Shown here: positions 8,469 through 21,215 of the stretch, one piece after another
Numbering within the stretch: position 1 is the first letter of the stretch
How the letters are laid out: every line of letters begins with the position of its first letter
DNA from: Chionis minor
Taxonomy: Eukaryota > Chordata > Aves > Charadriiformes > Chionididae
Assembly (NCBI GenBank): GCA_013398295.1
Contig: VZSF01008202.1
Span: forward strand, 140,386-204,385
Reading direction: 5' to 3'
Length of the DNA stretch: 64,000 nucleotides
Notes under the pieces: generated by a model
The model's input: only the letters and a program-made list of their open reading frames with translations
What the model was told of the DNA's origin: nothing
Databases searched by the model: none
Translations under genes and position numbers: made by a program

Positions 8469-11400
8469 CTCCAGACTCCAGACTGACAGTGAACCCACGG
8501 TGTGAAACCAGTATATGACTGGGAACTTTGGGTTTGGACATGACCTCAAGCCTTGGGCATTGTAAAACAGTCACCCCAGGAGAGGACCTTTTCTTCATAA
8601 AACCCGGGTCACTCCTGTGACTAATGAACACAAGTTTCAGCAGCCTCAACATAAAGAATATAAATACAAGATGAAAATAAAAGCCACTATTTCCAAAACC
8701 AAGCCAGTACTTCTGTTTTTTAAATAAGCACAAAAGATTCACAGTTTTGTTTGCTTGCTACAAAACAACAGAGAAAGATCTTCACACAGATACACTCTAT
8801 TTGCTGCCGGGCTCCGCTATTTTGATAGAGAATCTAATTCATTTGTTTGCCTGGAGAGAAATTCAATAGAGAAGAGTCTTGTGATCAATACCTGAGCGGG
8901 TGTTGGACCAGCACGCCACAGACAGTCCACGCTCAAAAAGAATGAGGCCCAAAGCAGAGGGTCTCGGAGCTTCCAGAGAGCCAGGAAAAACAGCTTGTAG
9001 CTTGTAGCTGCGGTTATTAGAGTTACTAGTTATTTATATGATCAAGGTCTGCCAGTCTATGACCCAAGTGTGCCAGGTGCGGTACAAACCACAGAAGAAG
9101 GGTGAAGATGGCAAGGCTTTGCACCGAGGCCAGCAGCGAGGGGAGGGGAGAAGAGCAAGCAAGAAACGCAGCGGAGCCGCTCAGCACGGCACTGATTGCT
9201 CTCTGCTGATTAGCAACTGCTGTCAAGTTATTTCACGGATGCCAGGAAAAGGATTTTCAGGAAAGGAGGGGTTTGGGAAGGTTCTGGGAGTTTGTGTGCA
9301 CAGAGTTCCTATCAGGTGTAAGGAGCAGCATAGGAGGCAGCACAAACACTTTGGGCTGAAAACCTACCGGATGGGGCGTTGTGGACAGGTCTCCCCAGAG
9401 CACTGAAGGTGTCTAAAGGGAATGAGAGATGATGGTAAGGATCCCCAGGTAGGTCTTGCAGGCCTATAAAGCCAAGACAAGTAACTGCTTCACGCAGGAG
9501 AGAAGGAGCCAGCGCACACATGTGCAGGGATTGGGGAGAAAAGCATCCGGCACAGCCCAGCACTGCCAAGCGAAGGCAAAACACCCGTTTCCTTCACTCT
9601 CATCCCTGACAAACACTGCCTCCCTGATTACCATGAGAGATCATCCTCAGCTACAACAGAGTCTATTGTTTCTTCCTTAGTATAGCACAGATCAGACTGG
9701 GCTTCGCATTTGTGTACCCAGCTCTCCAACGTGTTTGCGATGACAAAGCAAGCACAGACGCCAGCCTTGGTTTCAAGCCAGCTGTCCCTGCTCTGAGCCT
9801 CCCACAAACAACCAGACACCTCTGCCTGAAAGGATCCCGCTGCAGAACACGGCTCCAGCGCCAAAACAAGCTCGCAGGAAAGTCAGCTTGAAGAAAAGAG
9901 TCAACTTCGTTTAGAAAGGCAATGGCTAAATAAACCTGTAGACCGCTTTTGCTGAAAGTCTGTTGCAACAAAGAAAAAAAAAGGGCTAGAACAGAGCAGG
10001 ACACTCCGTCTTCTTTCTATACCCACTCTCCCACCTGCCTTTCTTATGCCTTTGTTTATAGATGATTTTATTCAACTAGAGCTGAAAACCTGTGGGGATG
10101 CCTGTCTTTCAGTGCAAATTTATTAATACGTAAATACCTGCAGCAATTTCTTTTTAAAAATCTAAGAAAACACTTGTGCTCTCTCTCCTTCCCAAAGCCT
10201 TCACATTCAGTACAGACAAAAACCAGAGCACAAGAGAAAATTTATACAGCCTTCAAAGAAATCACTTTGCTGATACACAGAGCAGAAGGCAGTAAATAAA
10301 TAAATTCGAGGCATACGTAAGCAGATATAGTAGAAATACTGGGAGCAGTATCTCAAGATTAACAAACAACCTGGCGGAACTCGTGACTGCGTGGCAGTGC
10401 GGTTGTGTGTCAGAAACTACCTTGGGGCAAGACAAGAGGTTTGTGGGGTGTGGGAGTGTATGGAAATATGTATTTTGGTGAGAAAATGAAGTTGTATTTA
10501 CGGTGAAACTCTTCATGTCCTAAGGTCAGTGCTTATACAGAAGTGGAACGTAGACACCTGGTTTGTAGATATCGGAGGTCAGAAGGGATGAATCCCACTC
10601 TGGCCACCTGTGGTCTTGCTGGAAGGCCTCCTCCCTCCTGTCTCTCTGGCATCTTCATCAGAAGACAGTGGACTTGGGTGGTTCCCTGCTGGTAGCAAGC
10701 CCTGGTGAGCCTGTCCAGGCAGCACTGCCTGAGGCTTGGCCAAGAGCAGCCCAGTTACTGGTGCCCAGATGGAGGCGCACTGGTGTGCACAGCATCGGAA
10801 ATGAGAAGAATACACACACCCCCCACACACCTTTGGCTGGGAACTGGAGCAGTGACCGGGGGAAGCTGCACGCTTTCTCTAAGGCTCTTGATTTGTTATC
10901 ATTCCTTTGCTTTCTCTTGCTTCCAGGAGAATTCACTCCCACTCTTCCGAAAGGGAAGGAGGGAGATGACTTGCATTGAGTCGCGTGGAAATTCTATCTG
11001 TGCTGCCTTTAATACTTATCTGCAACATCAGAACAGCTGAAGCTATAAATTGCTTTCTGCAGCAATTTGCAAGATGCTGAAAAGATTTCACAGAGGACAG
11101 GAACCTTTCCTGAGATGAGGAGGGTAGGTAGAGTTTGTAGGCCAGGAGAAGAGGAGGCTCCAGTCCCCATAGTATCCATATATGCCTGTTTGCCTCGGAT
11201 TGCGTTCAGCGCTACTGTTGCATAAACAGTGGAGAAGCCCAACTGTATTGCCATCTCAGCTGCTTCCATCACCTTTGAACTTCCCTCTGTTAAACGTAAT
11301 GTTAATTTAATTTCTAACACTTCCTAAGCAAAATCTTGGGCGTTTTAGAGCACATTAAAAATTGATCTCAAGGCATGCTTCCTAAAGGAGTCTTTCCAAA

Positions 11401-14400
11401 AACTAATAAACACATTCCAAAACAGTTTTCAGAAAATGCCTGTGCTCTTACTCCACATGCACCTTCTCTACTGCTATTTTGCTGTATTGCCAGACCCAGC
11501 TGCTGTATTTCAGACCTGAAATGGTGAACAAGCTTCTCTGGACACAGGTTTCTACAGCTCTGTGCTTCAGCTCCTGCATTTGTGTAACTGGGTATAAAAC
11601 TACAGACACATCCGCTTTCTCTCTTTCATTTCTTACTTTCTCTAACGCTAAATACCAATCAAGATCCTGCAGAGAGCTTTGGGCAATAAATATTCACCTA
11701 TTCCTTCTATTTTTCTTCCTCCTGATTGCTGTTCTTCTTGCTAGCCATATCTGCATTAAAATAAGGTCTTTATTGCTTGTGTCCCTGGCGTGCTATTGCA
11801 TTTAGAAGCTACAAACATTATAAAAACTGCAGGTGATGCATAAGGCACTGGAACAGATGTCCACAGTAATTAAAAAACGTGGGAATATTTTCATCTGTTA
11901 AATATAGTGCAATGGCCAGCGTTGTTTCTAAGCAGCCCCTTTCCTGTGAGCTGCCCACAGAGATGATGTCCCTCCTAAGGCTGTAGTTTCTCACGGCAGT
12001 AAAACCCGTCTGGCTTTAAGCTGGCAGAGATTGAGCCTCTATTTTCTGATCCCTCCGCCCCACATCAACTTCTCTGGAGCCCGGGACCCATTGCGAGTGC
12101 TGTGTGGCATTTTTAAGCACCACGAACTTGGTCCAGCTCCGGCTCCTACATTTTGCCTGCCTTACTCTGCTCACCACCAGCCTCCTCCTTCATCCCTCTG
12201 GACTCTGCTGAGCCTCCACAGCAGCTCCCCGGGCGCGCTCTTTTCATGTTGGCTTATCATCCCTTTTTGCCAAGCTTCAGGCTCGCAAGGGCCTCAGCTG
12301 TTAAATCCGAATGTCTGAAGTCAAAGGGTTTGTGATCCTGCCTGGAAAACACGTACTTGGACCGGAAATTGTTCAGGAAGTAGCACATCTTTCTGCGTGT
12401 GAATAGGCAGCGCAGGGATGAGATTGACTAAGCCCTTAGGCAGAGCCGTAGCGTGATTAATGACACTCTCCTCGTTTCCTTTCTCTGCTAGTGATGAGCA
12501 TATTGGAAATGCCTTGATCAATATAGATTACAGGGATCAAGTCTTCATCTCCTTTCAAATCCAGTCTATAATGTGTTTCCTTTACTTTAGTTGAGTCTTT
12601 AAATGCCTGCCTTTTCCCCTCTGCTTTAATTATTTATCTCACTAACATCATTAGCTCCCAAGTATGTTTTGGATGGCTTTTGTTTGTGTTTCAAGACACA
12701 GACCAAACTAGTATTGATTTTGAACACTACTTCTTCACTTGGAAGTAACTGTAGACAAGTTATTCAGCCTAAAAGATACAGAATTTGACTCTGATCTTCT
12801 CTACATAGACACAGGTCTTCTGTTTTTCATTATTGGTGGTTTTGGTGGAAAGGGAACTGGCTTATGAAACTTTTGTCCTACAGAAGCGCAGGGAACTTTC
12901 CCAGGGAAAGGTAATACATGTAAATTGAAAATGCAATGGGATATCGGGACACATTATGCCCAGCAGGTCTGCCAGATGTGATTAAACTCAGTTCCTTTAC
13001 AAAAAGATAATAGTTCTTGCTCTAGATCAGCAAAATAAAACACTCAATTGTTCTTATGTTAACACTAAACCAACCCTACATGATGGTACTGTCCAAATTA
13101 AAACGAACTTTTCCGTCTCTTGTTTCTAGTGGAGGAAGAGCCAAGGCAATAGAAGGTGATTGCTCTTGGCTTCCAGTGATCCCTCCCGATTGAAAGCCTT
13201 GTCTCTGTTTGCTTTTGTTTTCTTCACAGTATCTGACAATTGTCATCAGAGATCAGTTACACTGGCTCTATCCACTCAGAAAACATCTGGGCAAGTGCTG
13301 ATTCATATAGTTAGAAAATGCTAATCAGCTCCGTGAAGAGAGGGGGTAATTTGTTTTATGCTTCTCCTCTTTGTCACCTTCTTCTGAAAGCCCAAGAAAA
13401 TTCCCAATATATGACAGTTTGACATTTTGCCCAAGTGAACAGTTCAGTGGCAGCGCCAACTTAGGCACAAGAGCAAAACTGAAACACATCCGCTGCTTAA
13501 AATGGCAACCTGAAAGTTTCTTTCTGCTCAAGGATGTCAGTCTGCACCTTATCGCAGAGGTCCCTGCAAGGAACTGCTTTGGGAAACTGATGGCAGAGCC
13601 AGAAGAGAGAGCAGGATGAATCCCAGAGTCTGGCAAACTTGCGGTACAGAGGAATTGCCTTCAGAGGATGACCAGTACTGGTCCTGGCACCACAGAAAGC
13701 TGCAGCCTGGGGTAGGAAACACCAACCACCGTTGCAACTGGGGAGCCAGATCAGAAAGTGGGCAGTGGGGTGAGCAGAGGGCAGGAAGGACCAGCCAGGA
13801 ATCCAGGCAGAGCAGAGGTAAAACGCACTCCAGGAGGCTGCTGTGGGGAGAGTGTGGAGGAGACGTTTGCCAAAGGAGGTGTTCAAATACCAGCAGAAGC
13901 AAAGGATTCACGCGATCACTGAGCCGGCACAGCCTGCAGTGCCTCCTTGGGAGAGACATTCACAGTACCCGAGGGAGTGGGGAAGGGACTGATTAGCTTT
14001 TCCTTCCATCTCCCCCTACTGCCCATTAGCTCAGCATTATCAAATTTTATACTATGGACACGTGTATCCTTGCTGCTGGATCCAGTCCTGCTGCTGAAAC
14101 CAATGTTTCCCACTTGGCTTCTTTTAAACCTTCCACTAAGCACAACACACAAATAATAAAACCAGGAACATCACTAGAAGAATCTCAGTGCCCCTGTGGG
14201 CCAATTTCCTCCTGGTTTGTTTCCTTTGCACAGGCTGGTTAAGGTAATCAAACAATCTGGGGCTTGCTAATGATCCAGCCTAATCTCTCCTACCAATGCT
14301 GCAGGCATAAAATATCATGTTCTCCTGAATCTCCTTAGCTTCTTGGCTTTATCCTCCATCTTCCAGGCTGGATTCAAAGCCAGTGGCAGCAGCAGCAGAA

Positions 14401-15248
14401 CATTAGTTTGAGATTCTGAACAACTTATTTCCATATCTTTCCGTCTTTGGTTCTGTGTGCTCACCCCAGACAAAGAGCACAGAGAGAGGAAAGGACTATG
14501 TTGGTAAGAAGACAAGAAATACTGGCACATATTTACAGCACCACAGGTATCGGGCTTTGCAGGTTCTCACTATTTTATAAGGAACACAGCAATATTAAAG
14601 CCTCAGTTCTTCAACCCTGTGAAATTACCAGGCAGCATTAGACAAACAAGAAGTCTAAATCTTGCAGCTTCAGAGGAAAGCTCTTAAATACAGACTAAAC
14701 GAGCCATCAGGTTCCATAAAGCTGGGAGCAAAAGGCAAAAGAAACCCTAAAATATCATTAAAAATAAAAATCTCATTATTCTTTCAAGGCTTGAGTGATA
14801 TTTTCAAATTTGGGCCAGGACAAGAGTAATTCTCTCCCTTTGGTGCTCTGCAGCAGGATTGCAATAGTTTTGAAAACTGTAGCTCCCATGGATGCCGCAT
14901 CCCTCAGGATACCCTGATTTTATGCCAGGGAAAACACAACTGAAAGTCACCTCTCAAACCTGAGATCTCTGATTCTCTGCACCAGCCTTCCTCCCTGCGG
15001 TGGTGTCACCCTCCTCCAAGCACACAGCAATTGGCACCGTGTCTGGCACAGCTGTTTTAGGGGTGTCACTTTTCAGGCCTTAATATAAAAGAGGTGCCTT
15101 TCATGGGCTGAATCAGGCCTTCAAACCCAGAGATTGTTTCGGTTACAAAGGTGTCAATTTGAGGTTTTGCAAAAAGTCTCTTGAGCTCAGGGTGGGCTGG
15201 TGCCAGTAGAGGTGGCAGGTGCAGCCTTGAATTTCCAGCAGCAGAAAT

Positions 15249-15758
15249 TTGGAGTCCCGTGTCCAGTTCTGGGCTCCCCAGTTTAAGAGGGACAGGGAAC
15301 TGCTGGAGAGGGGACAGCGAAGGGCTACAAAGATGATTTGGGGGCTGGAGCAACTTTCTTACGAGGAAAGGCTGAGGGAGTTGGGTCTTTTTAGTCTGGA
15401 GAAGAGCAGACTGAGGGGGGATCTCATCAATGCTTGTAAATACTTAAAGGGAGGGGGCCGGGAGGAGGGGGCCAGGCTTTTTTCAGTGGTGCCCAGTGAC
15501 AGGACAGGAGGTAACGGGCACAAACTTGGCCATAGGAAGTTCCATCTGAACATGAGAAGGAACTTCTTTCCTTTGAGGATGACAGAGCCCTGGCACAGGC
15601 TGCCCAGAGAGGTGGTGGAGTCTCTGACCCTGGAGACATTCCCAACCCGCCTGGACGCCATCCTGTGCCACCTGCTCTGGGTGACCCTGCTCTGCCCGGG
15701 GGGTTGGACTAGGTGATCTCCAGAGGTGCCTTCCAACCCCGCTGATTCTATGATTCTA
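15249..15758 (+). mobile_element. CR1 LINE fragment with ORF2 C-terminal region and 3' end
   Basis: It begins at GGAGTCCCGTGTCCAGTTCTGG (the SRVQFWAPQ region of ORF2), runs through the whole ORF2 C-terminal segment and 3' UTR (GGGGGGTTGGACTAGGTGATC) and ends CTGATTCTATGATTCTA. The 5' truncation near 15,249 removes the RT domain. It is of the same general type as the copies at 559 and 38,620. Confidence 0.95.
15250..15716 (+). pseudogene. CR1 ORF2 C-terminal remnant, open but with lost stop
   Basis: An uninterrupted frame encodes the region after the reverse transcriptase: [77 protein letters not shown]. In related copies (646 and 38,720 in this window) CHLL or CNLL is followed at once by TAG. 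Here the codon reads TGG, so the frame runs on about 11 codons into the 3' UTR before stopping. With no RT or endonuclease domain it is a dead fragment despite the clean frame. Confidence 0.85.
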
Positions 15759-17313
15759 CCCATTTACAGGTAAAACCAGAACAGGTAACAAGGCTTTCCC
15801 AGTCGGAACAGTTCAGGCACTGTCAAATTCCCTGGCAACAAACTCCTTGAGACAAATTCCCTAGAAACAAACGGCCAGTCTGTTTGACGTGTTCAAAACC
15901 TGCCTCCTGCAAACCCCATCCAACCCAGGATGGATGAAGCTCCAAAGGCACGAAGCTCCAAGGGATGCATGAGGCTTGTGTTGATCCACAGTGAGTTTGA
16001 CAGTACCCACGGATGGCGTCAGAGGGGCTTTTTTATAAAGGGTAAAGTTCAAATAATTTCTAGAATGGGCATGATGAGAAAATCCTTTGTAATTATGTCT
16101 CTCTACGGGAGATGGGGAACTAGTCAATGCATCCAAATGAAGGCCAAGATGCTATTTATCTCAGCCTACATTGCCTGTGTGATCTGAAATGCCTCCCAGC
16201 CTGCGAACAGGAGAAACTGGGAAAACGTGCCGAGAAGAGAAGGCAACCGATCGCTTTTTTAACATGATTTTCCAGCTTCATCCCAGATTACCCAACGAGG
16301 TTCCCAAAACATGATCATCTGAGGCAAGGCCAGGGAATGAATGAAGACTCATCTCGATCGAGAGGTCAGCTCATCCCTTGTGCTCCATGCAAAGCGCGGC
16401 TGGTGGAGGCAGCGACAGACAGAGCTGAGGCAACTGCAGGCTTGGTAACGTGGGAACAGGTCTGAGAACTCCCGAAGAGCAGACCCATGAAACCGAGCAG
16501 CTGCTGGAAGTAAAAGCCCTAAATGCATTTAAAGACGCAGTGAAAACCCACGGCAGAGCAGGACATTAGATCCAGACCTCCCTGCTCTTAACAGCTTTCA
16601 ACTGGAAGCTCCAACTGGACAACGCCTGAACGGGATTAATCCTGGAAGACGGTCTGAAAGCCACTTTCAGCACATGCCTAAAAGAAGCACAAGCTGCTCT
16701 ACAAAGGCTCTATCTTTTCCTCATCACTGCAGGATCCCAGCATCTCCCAGCAGTGTATTAAACAGCACGATTGCCATTTATCATGCGACATTTTTCCTGT
16801 AGCTAAAGGGAAAAGTAGTATCTGGCAGAAAATGCCCTTTTGTTAAGTGGTATTTTTCTTCTCAGTATAGAGCAGCATTGCTTGCACTTTGAACAGTGCA
16901 AGGTAGAACTTACAATGGTCCTTGGCTGCTTGAGGCCAAGGCTATATTGATACTGCTTATACAGAGGGAACTGGGAGCAGCCGTGAGCACAGCCTGTTCC
17001 CTGGTGTGTCCATCTCCTGTTCCCACAAGGCTGTGCCAGCTGCCCTGCGAGGTGCTGGCACAGCGCTGGGGACAGCCTGGCCAGCGGTGCCTGGCAGCGG
17101 AACGTAGCTGCAGAAGAGCGGAGTTTGCTGCTGGGGAGCAGGGGGACACCCTGAGTGCCACATGCTCCTGATGGTGTCCCCTGCTGTGTCTCTGCTCATG
17201 CTCGCGGCTGTAACCTGGGCAGCCAGACGGTCTGTGCTTGTTCCATGGGAAGATCAGAAAAAAACACCTAAAATACATTGACTGACTCTGGTTTTGGACC
17301 TAATGCTCAGCCC
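15759..17313. other. Unannotated interval
   Basis: No repeat family or gene recognised. The 3' part (about 16,900-17,230) is somewhat GC-richer. Confidence 0.45.
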
Positions 17314-18056
17314 ATCATAGAATCATAGAATGATTTAGGTGGGAAGGGACCTTAAAGCTCATCCAGTTCCACCCCCCTGCCCTGGGCAGGGACACCTCCC
17401 ACCACACCAGGTTGCTCCAAGCCTCGTCCAACCTGGCCTTGAACCTCCAGGGATGGGGCAGCCACAGCTTCTCTGGACAACCTGTTCCAGTGCCTCACTG
17501 TCCTCATGGTGAAAATTTTTTTCTTGATATCTAATCTAAACATACCTTGTTCCATTCTAAAACCATTATTACCCTTTGTCCTATCACTACATGCCCTTTT
17601 AAAAAGTTCCTTTCCAGATTTCTTGTAGGCCCCCTTCAGACACTGGCAGGGGCTGGAAGGTCTCCCCGGAGCCTTCTCTTCTCCCGGCTGAACCCCCCCA
17701 GCTCTCCCAGCCTGTCCTCCCAGCAGAGGGGCTCCAGCCCTCCCAGCATCTCCGGGGCCTCCTCCGGCCCCGCTCCAACAGCTCCGTGTCCTTCTGCTGT
17801 TGGGACCCCCGGAGCTGGAGGCAGTATTCCAGGTGGGGTCTCCCCCGAGCGGAGCAGAGGGGCAGAATCCCCCCCCCGGCCCTGCTGCCCCCGCTGTGGG
17901 GATGCAGCCCAGGGGCCGGGGGCGTTCTGGGCTGCCAGCGCACGGTGCCGGCTCCTGGGGAGCTTCTCCCCCCCCAACACCCCCAAGTCCCTCTCCCGGG
18001 GGCTGCTCTCCAGCCATTCTCCACCCAGCCTGGAGTTGTGCTTTGGATTGCCCCAA
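17314..18056 (-). mobile_element. CR1 LINE fragment, apparently mosaic, with decayed ORF2
   Basis: It opens with ATCATAGAATCATAGAATG (3' end, minus strand) and extends to the GTTGTGCTTTGGATTGCCCC region. About 17,690-17,905 is a near-exact complement of the CR1 at 44,573-44,800, including the distinctive GGTCCCAACAGCAGAAGG-type wording. The part about 17,500-17,660, encoding KGAYKKSGKELFKRACSDRT, instead follows a different CR1 type from the 44 kb copy. The protein frame (ending near 17,352) runs open for some 235 codons, but the RT motifs are missing. Confidence 0.93.
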
Positions 18057-18775
18057 CACTGTTTCTGAGCATCATGCTCAGGACTGGGACTTCACAGTCC
18101 AAGCTTCCTAGTCCAGCGGAAGATGAGGGATTTTTTGGGAAACCTTTAATTTGTTGCTCACCCAAGGATGACAGCAGGCAACCAGGGAGAAGTGTGCCCT
18201 GTGTTCAGTGCCCTAAAGCTATCGCTTTGTTCTCAGGAGAAGGGAACAGACTAGAGGTTGAAGTTCACCTTCAAGCTATGTTGGTTTGTCTTTCTCTTTT
18301 CAAAGGAAGGCTCCTGAGGAGAGCTAATGTCCTTTATTAGACCAACAACCTTCTTTTCAGCCTCTCCTTGGACAATGGGACTGACGCTGTGCTACTGAAA
18401 AGCAGCCTCATACAAACCAGAGGAGGCTTCCCCCCTCTGCCTCTGGATTGTGGCTTCCAGAGTAAAAATGCCTGAACACAGGAGAAAAGAGGAAACAAGA
18501 TAAACTGTATAATCCCACTTCAAAGGCTCTTTCAGCTGAGTTGCACTGGATGGGAAGAGCGAATAGCTGCATTTTAACTGTTTGTAGGGTGGGTTACACC
18601 CTGCCTGGCAGCCGGGGCGGAGGGAGCAGAGCTGCAGTGTGTCCTTACTTCCAAAGTCAGCTCCTGAAGCAGCCATCCTCCTGGAATTCTTTCTTCTTTC
18701 CTTGACTGCATGTTAACGACACAATCTTTAGTCTCCTGCTGAAAGCAGCATCCTCCCTTTGGCCTATAACCTCTA
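18057..18775. other. Unannotated interval
   Basis: Nothing recognised between two CR1 pieces. Confidence 0.45.
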
Positions 18776-18856
18776 AGTTTTGGCATAGGTTTATGGTTGG
18801 ACTCGATGATCTTGAAGGTCTCTTCCAACCCAACTGATTCTATGATTCTGTGATTT
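18776..18856 (+). mobile_element. CR1 LINE 3' terminal scrap
   Basis: TTTTGGCATAGGTTTATGG, TTGGACTCGATGATC, TTGAAGGTCTCTTCCAACCC, GATTCTATGATTCTGTGATT. Same 3' UTR type as the copy at 5,053-5,320. Confidence 0.93.
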
Positions 18857-19129
18857 CACTCTGGGAGATACAAGAGGAGAATGCTATGTAGGAATTAACA
18901 GCTTTTCCAAATATGATGCTGCTAAAAGCTTTTGAAGAGACACAGGGAAAGATTTATATTTCGGTGTCTGACAAACCTAAGAAAGGATGTGTCTGCTAGA
19001 ACTGTGCTTCCACCATGCTTTCATTTCAGCTGGAAGAAAAATAAATGGTGCTTTCCAAAGAAAAAAAAGTAGCGAAAGAAGGAGGTTAAGCACTACGAGT
19101 TTTATATTCTCAATGAGAATGACCAAAGA

Positions 19130-19345
19130 TTATCCATCAAAATGGGTTTTTTTGCGTGCAAGTGGGGCTTTTTATGCTAAAAAGAAAGTTCACAAAATGT
19201 GAGTTGTACCCAAGCAAAGGGTTTTTTCTGAAAATGAAAAGCCATTTGTTGGCTGAAAAGTGGTGTTTGGGAGCCAAAAAGCTGCTGAATTTTTGATGGG
19301 GAATCAGTATTTTCAGTGAATAAACCATAACCAAAAAAGCAAAAC
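19130..19345. repeat. Degenerate TGAAAA/TTTTCA-rich relic, family unknown
   Basis: GTTTTTTCTGAAAATGAAAAGCC, TTTGTTGGCTGAAAAGTGG, GTATTTTCAGTGAATAAACC. Similar in style to the patches near 4.2, 7.5, 27.9 and 47.6 kb. Confidence 0.22.
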
Positions 19346-20979
19346 AACCAAACAAAAAAAAAGCCCAAATCCTTATCAGAGCAAAGGTATAATGTACGAA
19401 GAACAGGCAGGGGGGGAAAAAAATCAAAAAAATATACAAATATCCTCAAATTCTAGATCAGTTCCTTCCACAAGGAACTAATTTAACAGAAGGCAATTGA
19501 AAAAAAGGCAGGAATACAGCCCCTAGCAGCCTCTCTGCACCCCCTAAACCACCTCTGCACTCCCACCTTCCCTTGATGAGAGTGAGCAGCGATCTCTGCG
19601 TCTGGTGCAAAACTGGCAGACCATCTGCATCAGGACAGGCCCCCTTTCCACTGCCGTCTCTTCACAGGAGACAGATGCCAAGACAAATGGCATTCACCTT
19701 GCCTTGGCTAAGGCCAGAATCCAGTTTCTCACCAAGAAAGATGAGCTCTGCAGCAGAGGCAGGGGTCTGGCACTGAGCGTCACCTCACTGCGAGAGGGAC
19801 TGTCACCAGGGGCTATTTTGCATCCTCTTTCGTTGCTGTCTTAAGCAAAGCTGTGCTGAGATGTGGCTGATGTGTCACAGTTTTGCCTCAGTGATGCAAA
19901 GCCAAAATGGCCTAAAGCAAATTTTGCTGAGCATGATGGAAACTAATTCTCCAGCCTGGCTGATCGGGACTGCACTGACAACCACCAGGAACCGTGATAC
20001 AGGAGGTAAATTACTAATAAATGGCAACCAAATGGGCATCAGGGAGGCCATAAGGCCACTTGCTATTATTTATCACTTGTATTGCAGCACCACCTATGTG
20101 TCCCTGACACAGAGCACAACTCTGTGGCATCAGGTCCTGAAGAACCACAAAATACAAAGGGTGTTTTGGGTGTGTTGTAGGTCAAGATCAAAATATGCCA
20201 ATGCAAAAGTACACGTGAGCTAGGAGCTTGGCTGAATTGCTAACCTGAGCACCATGCCATTGGAAACGGCCTGTATCACTCTTGACTTCCAACATCCACG
20301 TAGGTGTCCCCTCGGTCTTATGTCACGACTGACAGCCTTGTGCCAGTATCTCGATCTCAAATGGCACCGTTTGGGCAACTCAATCAAGCCCGAGATTTTC
20401 TTTGGCTGTGGTGTTAGCTTAGACACCAGATATGCCTCTTTGCGTATCACCTGTGGGTGCTGAACCCATCTCTTCTGCCCCAAGTTTCTAAAAGGACATA
20501 CAAAAGCAGATACATGAAGGTTCAGTTCTTCTCAACTGGATTTGAGGATTGGGAGCATCTGAATAAATGCCAGAGACAGACACACACACACAGAGGAGTG
20601 TGTTTCATCTCTTTCTGAAAATGACACCTGTATCTAGACAGAGGGATTGTGTTCTGTTGTCCATTGCCTGAATTCAGTGACCACCAGGGAACCTGGGACA
20701 ACTCGCTCATTTGGAGGCATGCTGTAGATACATTAAGTCCCTGAGATAAATCCCATCCCTTGGAAATTCAGACAGAGGGATGGAAAGGATCAAAGCCACG
20801 ATGGAATAATGGAGTGGAATATTGATAAGCTTGTACTTGTCAACTCAGTATAAGCAGCCTCAGCCTTCCACATTTCATTCAGATTTTCTAACATCCCTTT
20901 TTTTTTAGAAAGGAACTGGACAAATACATCAACCCAAAAGATCTGGATCCATCCATTAAATAGAAAAGTAAGAGTCAAT

Positions 20980-21175
20980 TCAGTCAGTTCTCCATAAAGA
21001 AGAGGAGGAAACTTTGAAAGTTAAGTATTATCCCAATTATGATGTTCTAAACCTTATTCTGGAGATGGTATTAATTGTAATTCAATTGCTCTAATGCTGG
21101 GCAGCAGCCAATGCTGTAATGGACTTTAAAGACAAAGTAGCTGCTCTGTTGTGTAAGCAATACTGGCGATGCAAA
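20980..21175. promoter_or_regulatory. Possible conserved non-coding element
   Basis: An AT-rich block with several homeodomain-like ATTA/TAAT words (GGTATTAATTGTAATTCAATTG, CTCTAATGCTGGG) and no repeat signature. It reads like vertebrate conserved non-coding DNA. Conservation itself cannot be seen from one sequence. Confidence 0.15.
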
Positions 21176-21176
21176 T

Positions 21177-21215
21177 TGTCCTAATGGTATAGTGGTTAAC
21201 CAGGACGCTGGACAC
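21177..21215 (+). repeat. Possible tRNA-derived SINE (MIR-like) 5' relic
   Basis: AATGGTATAGTGGTTAACCAGG matches the RNA polymerase III A-box pattern and the start of MIR (TATAGTGGTTAAGAGC). No B box (GGTTCGANTCC) follows at the right distance, so it is not a working tRNA gene. Confidence 0.35.

Larger units (their letters stand above)
6698..15248. other. 8.5 kb CR1-free interval without a supported gene
   Basis: Mixed-composition unique DNA. Within it I see only a T/A-rich relic at about 7,470-7,730, a MIR-like scrap near 8,430-8,468 and CA-rich bits near 10,811-10,832. The longest open frames (about 480 bp at 8,042-8,518 and 410 bp at 13,549-13,959) have no recognisable domain, low-complexity composition and no consistent splice framework. 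Confidence 0.4.

Noticed and set aside
8042..8518. 158-codon frame with a GTAAGT donor-like site at about 8,242
   Set aside because: The encoded sequence shows no domain, the donor has no matching acceptor-bounded exon, and frames of this length are expected by chance.
13497..13996. Overlapping 126-136-codon frames on both strands
   Set aside because: They overlap each other antisense, have biased low-information composition and no domain. Typical of GC-rich non-coding DNA.
17352..18340. Long frames of 184-235 codons on both strands
   Set aside because: They fall inside the CR1 copy. The minus-strand frame is decayed CR1 ORF2 and the others are its antisense or shifted shadows.
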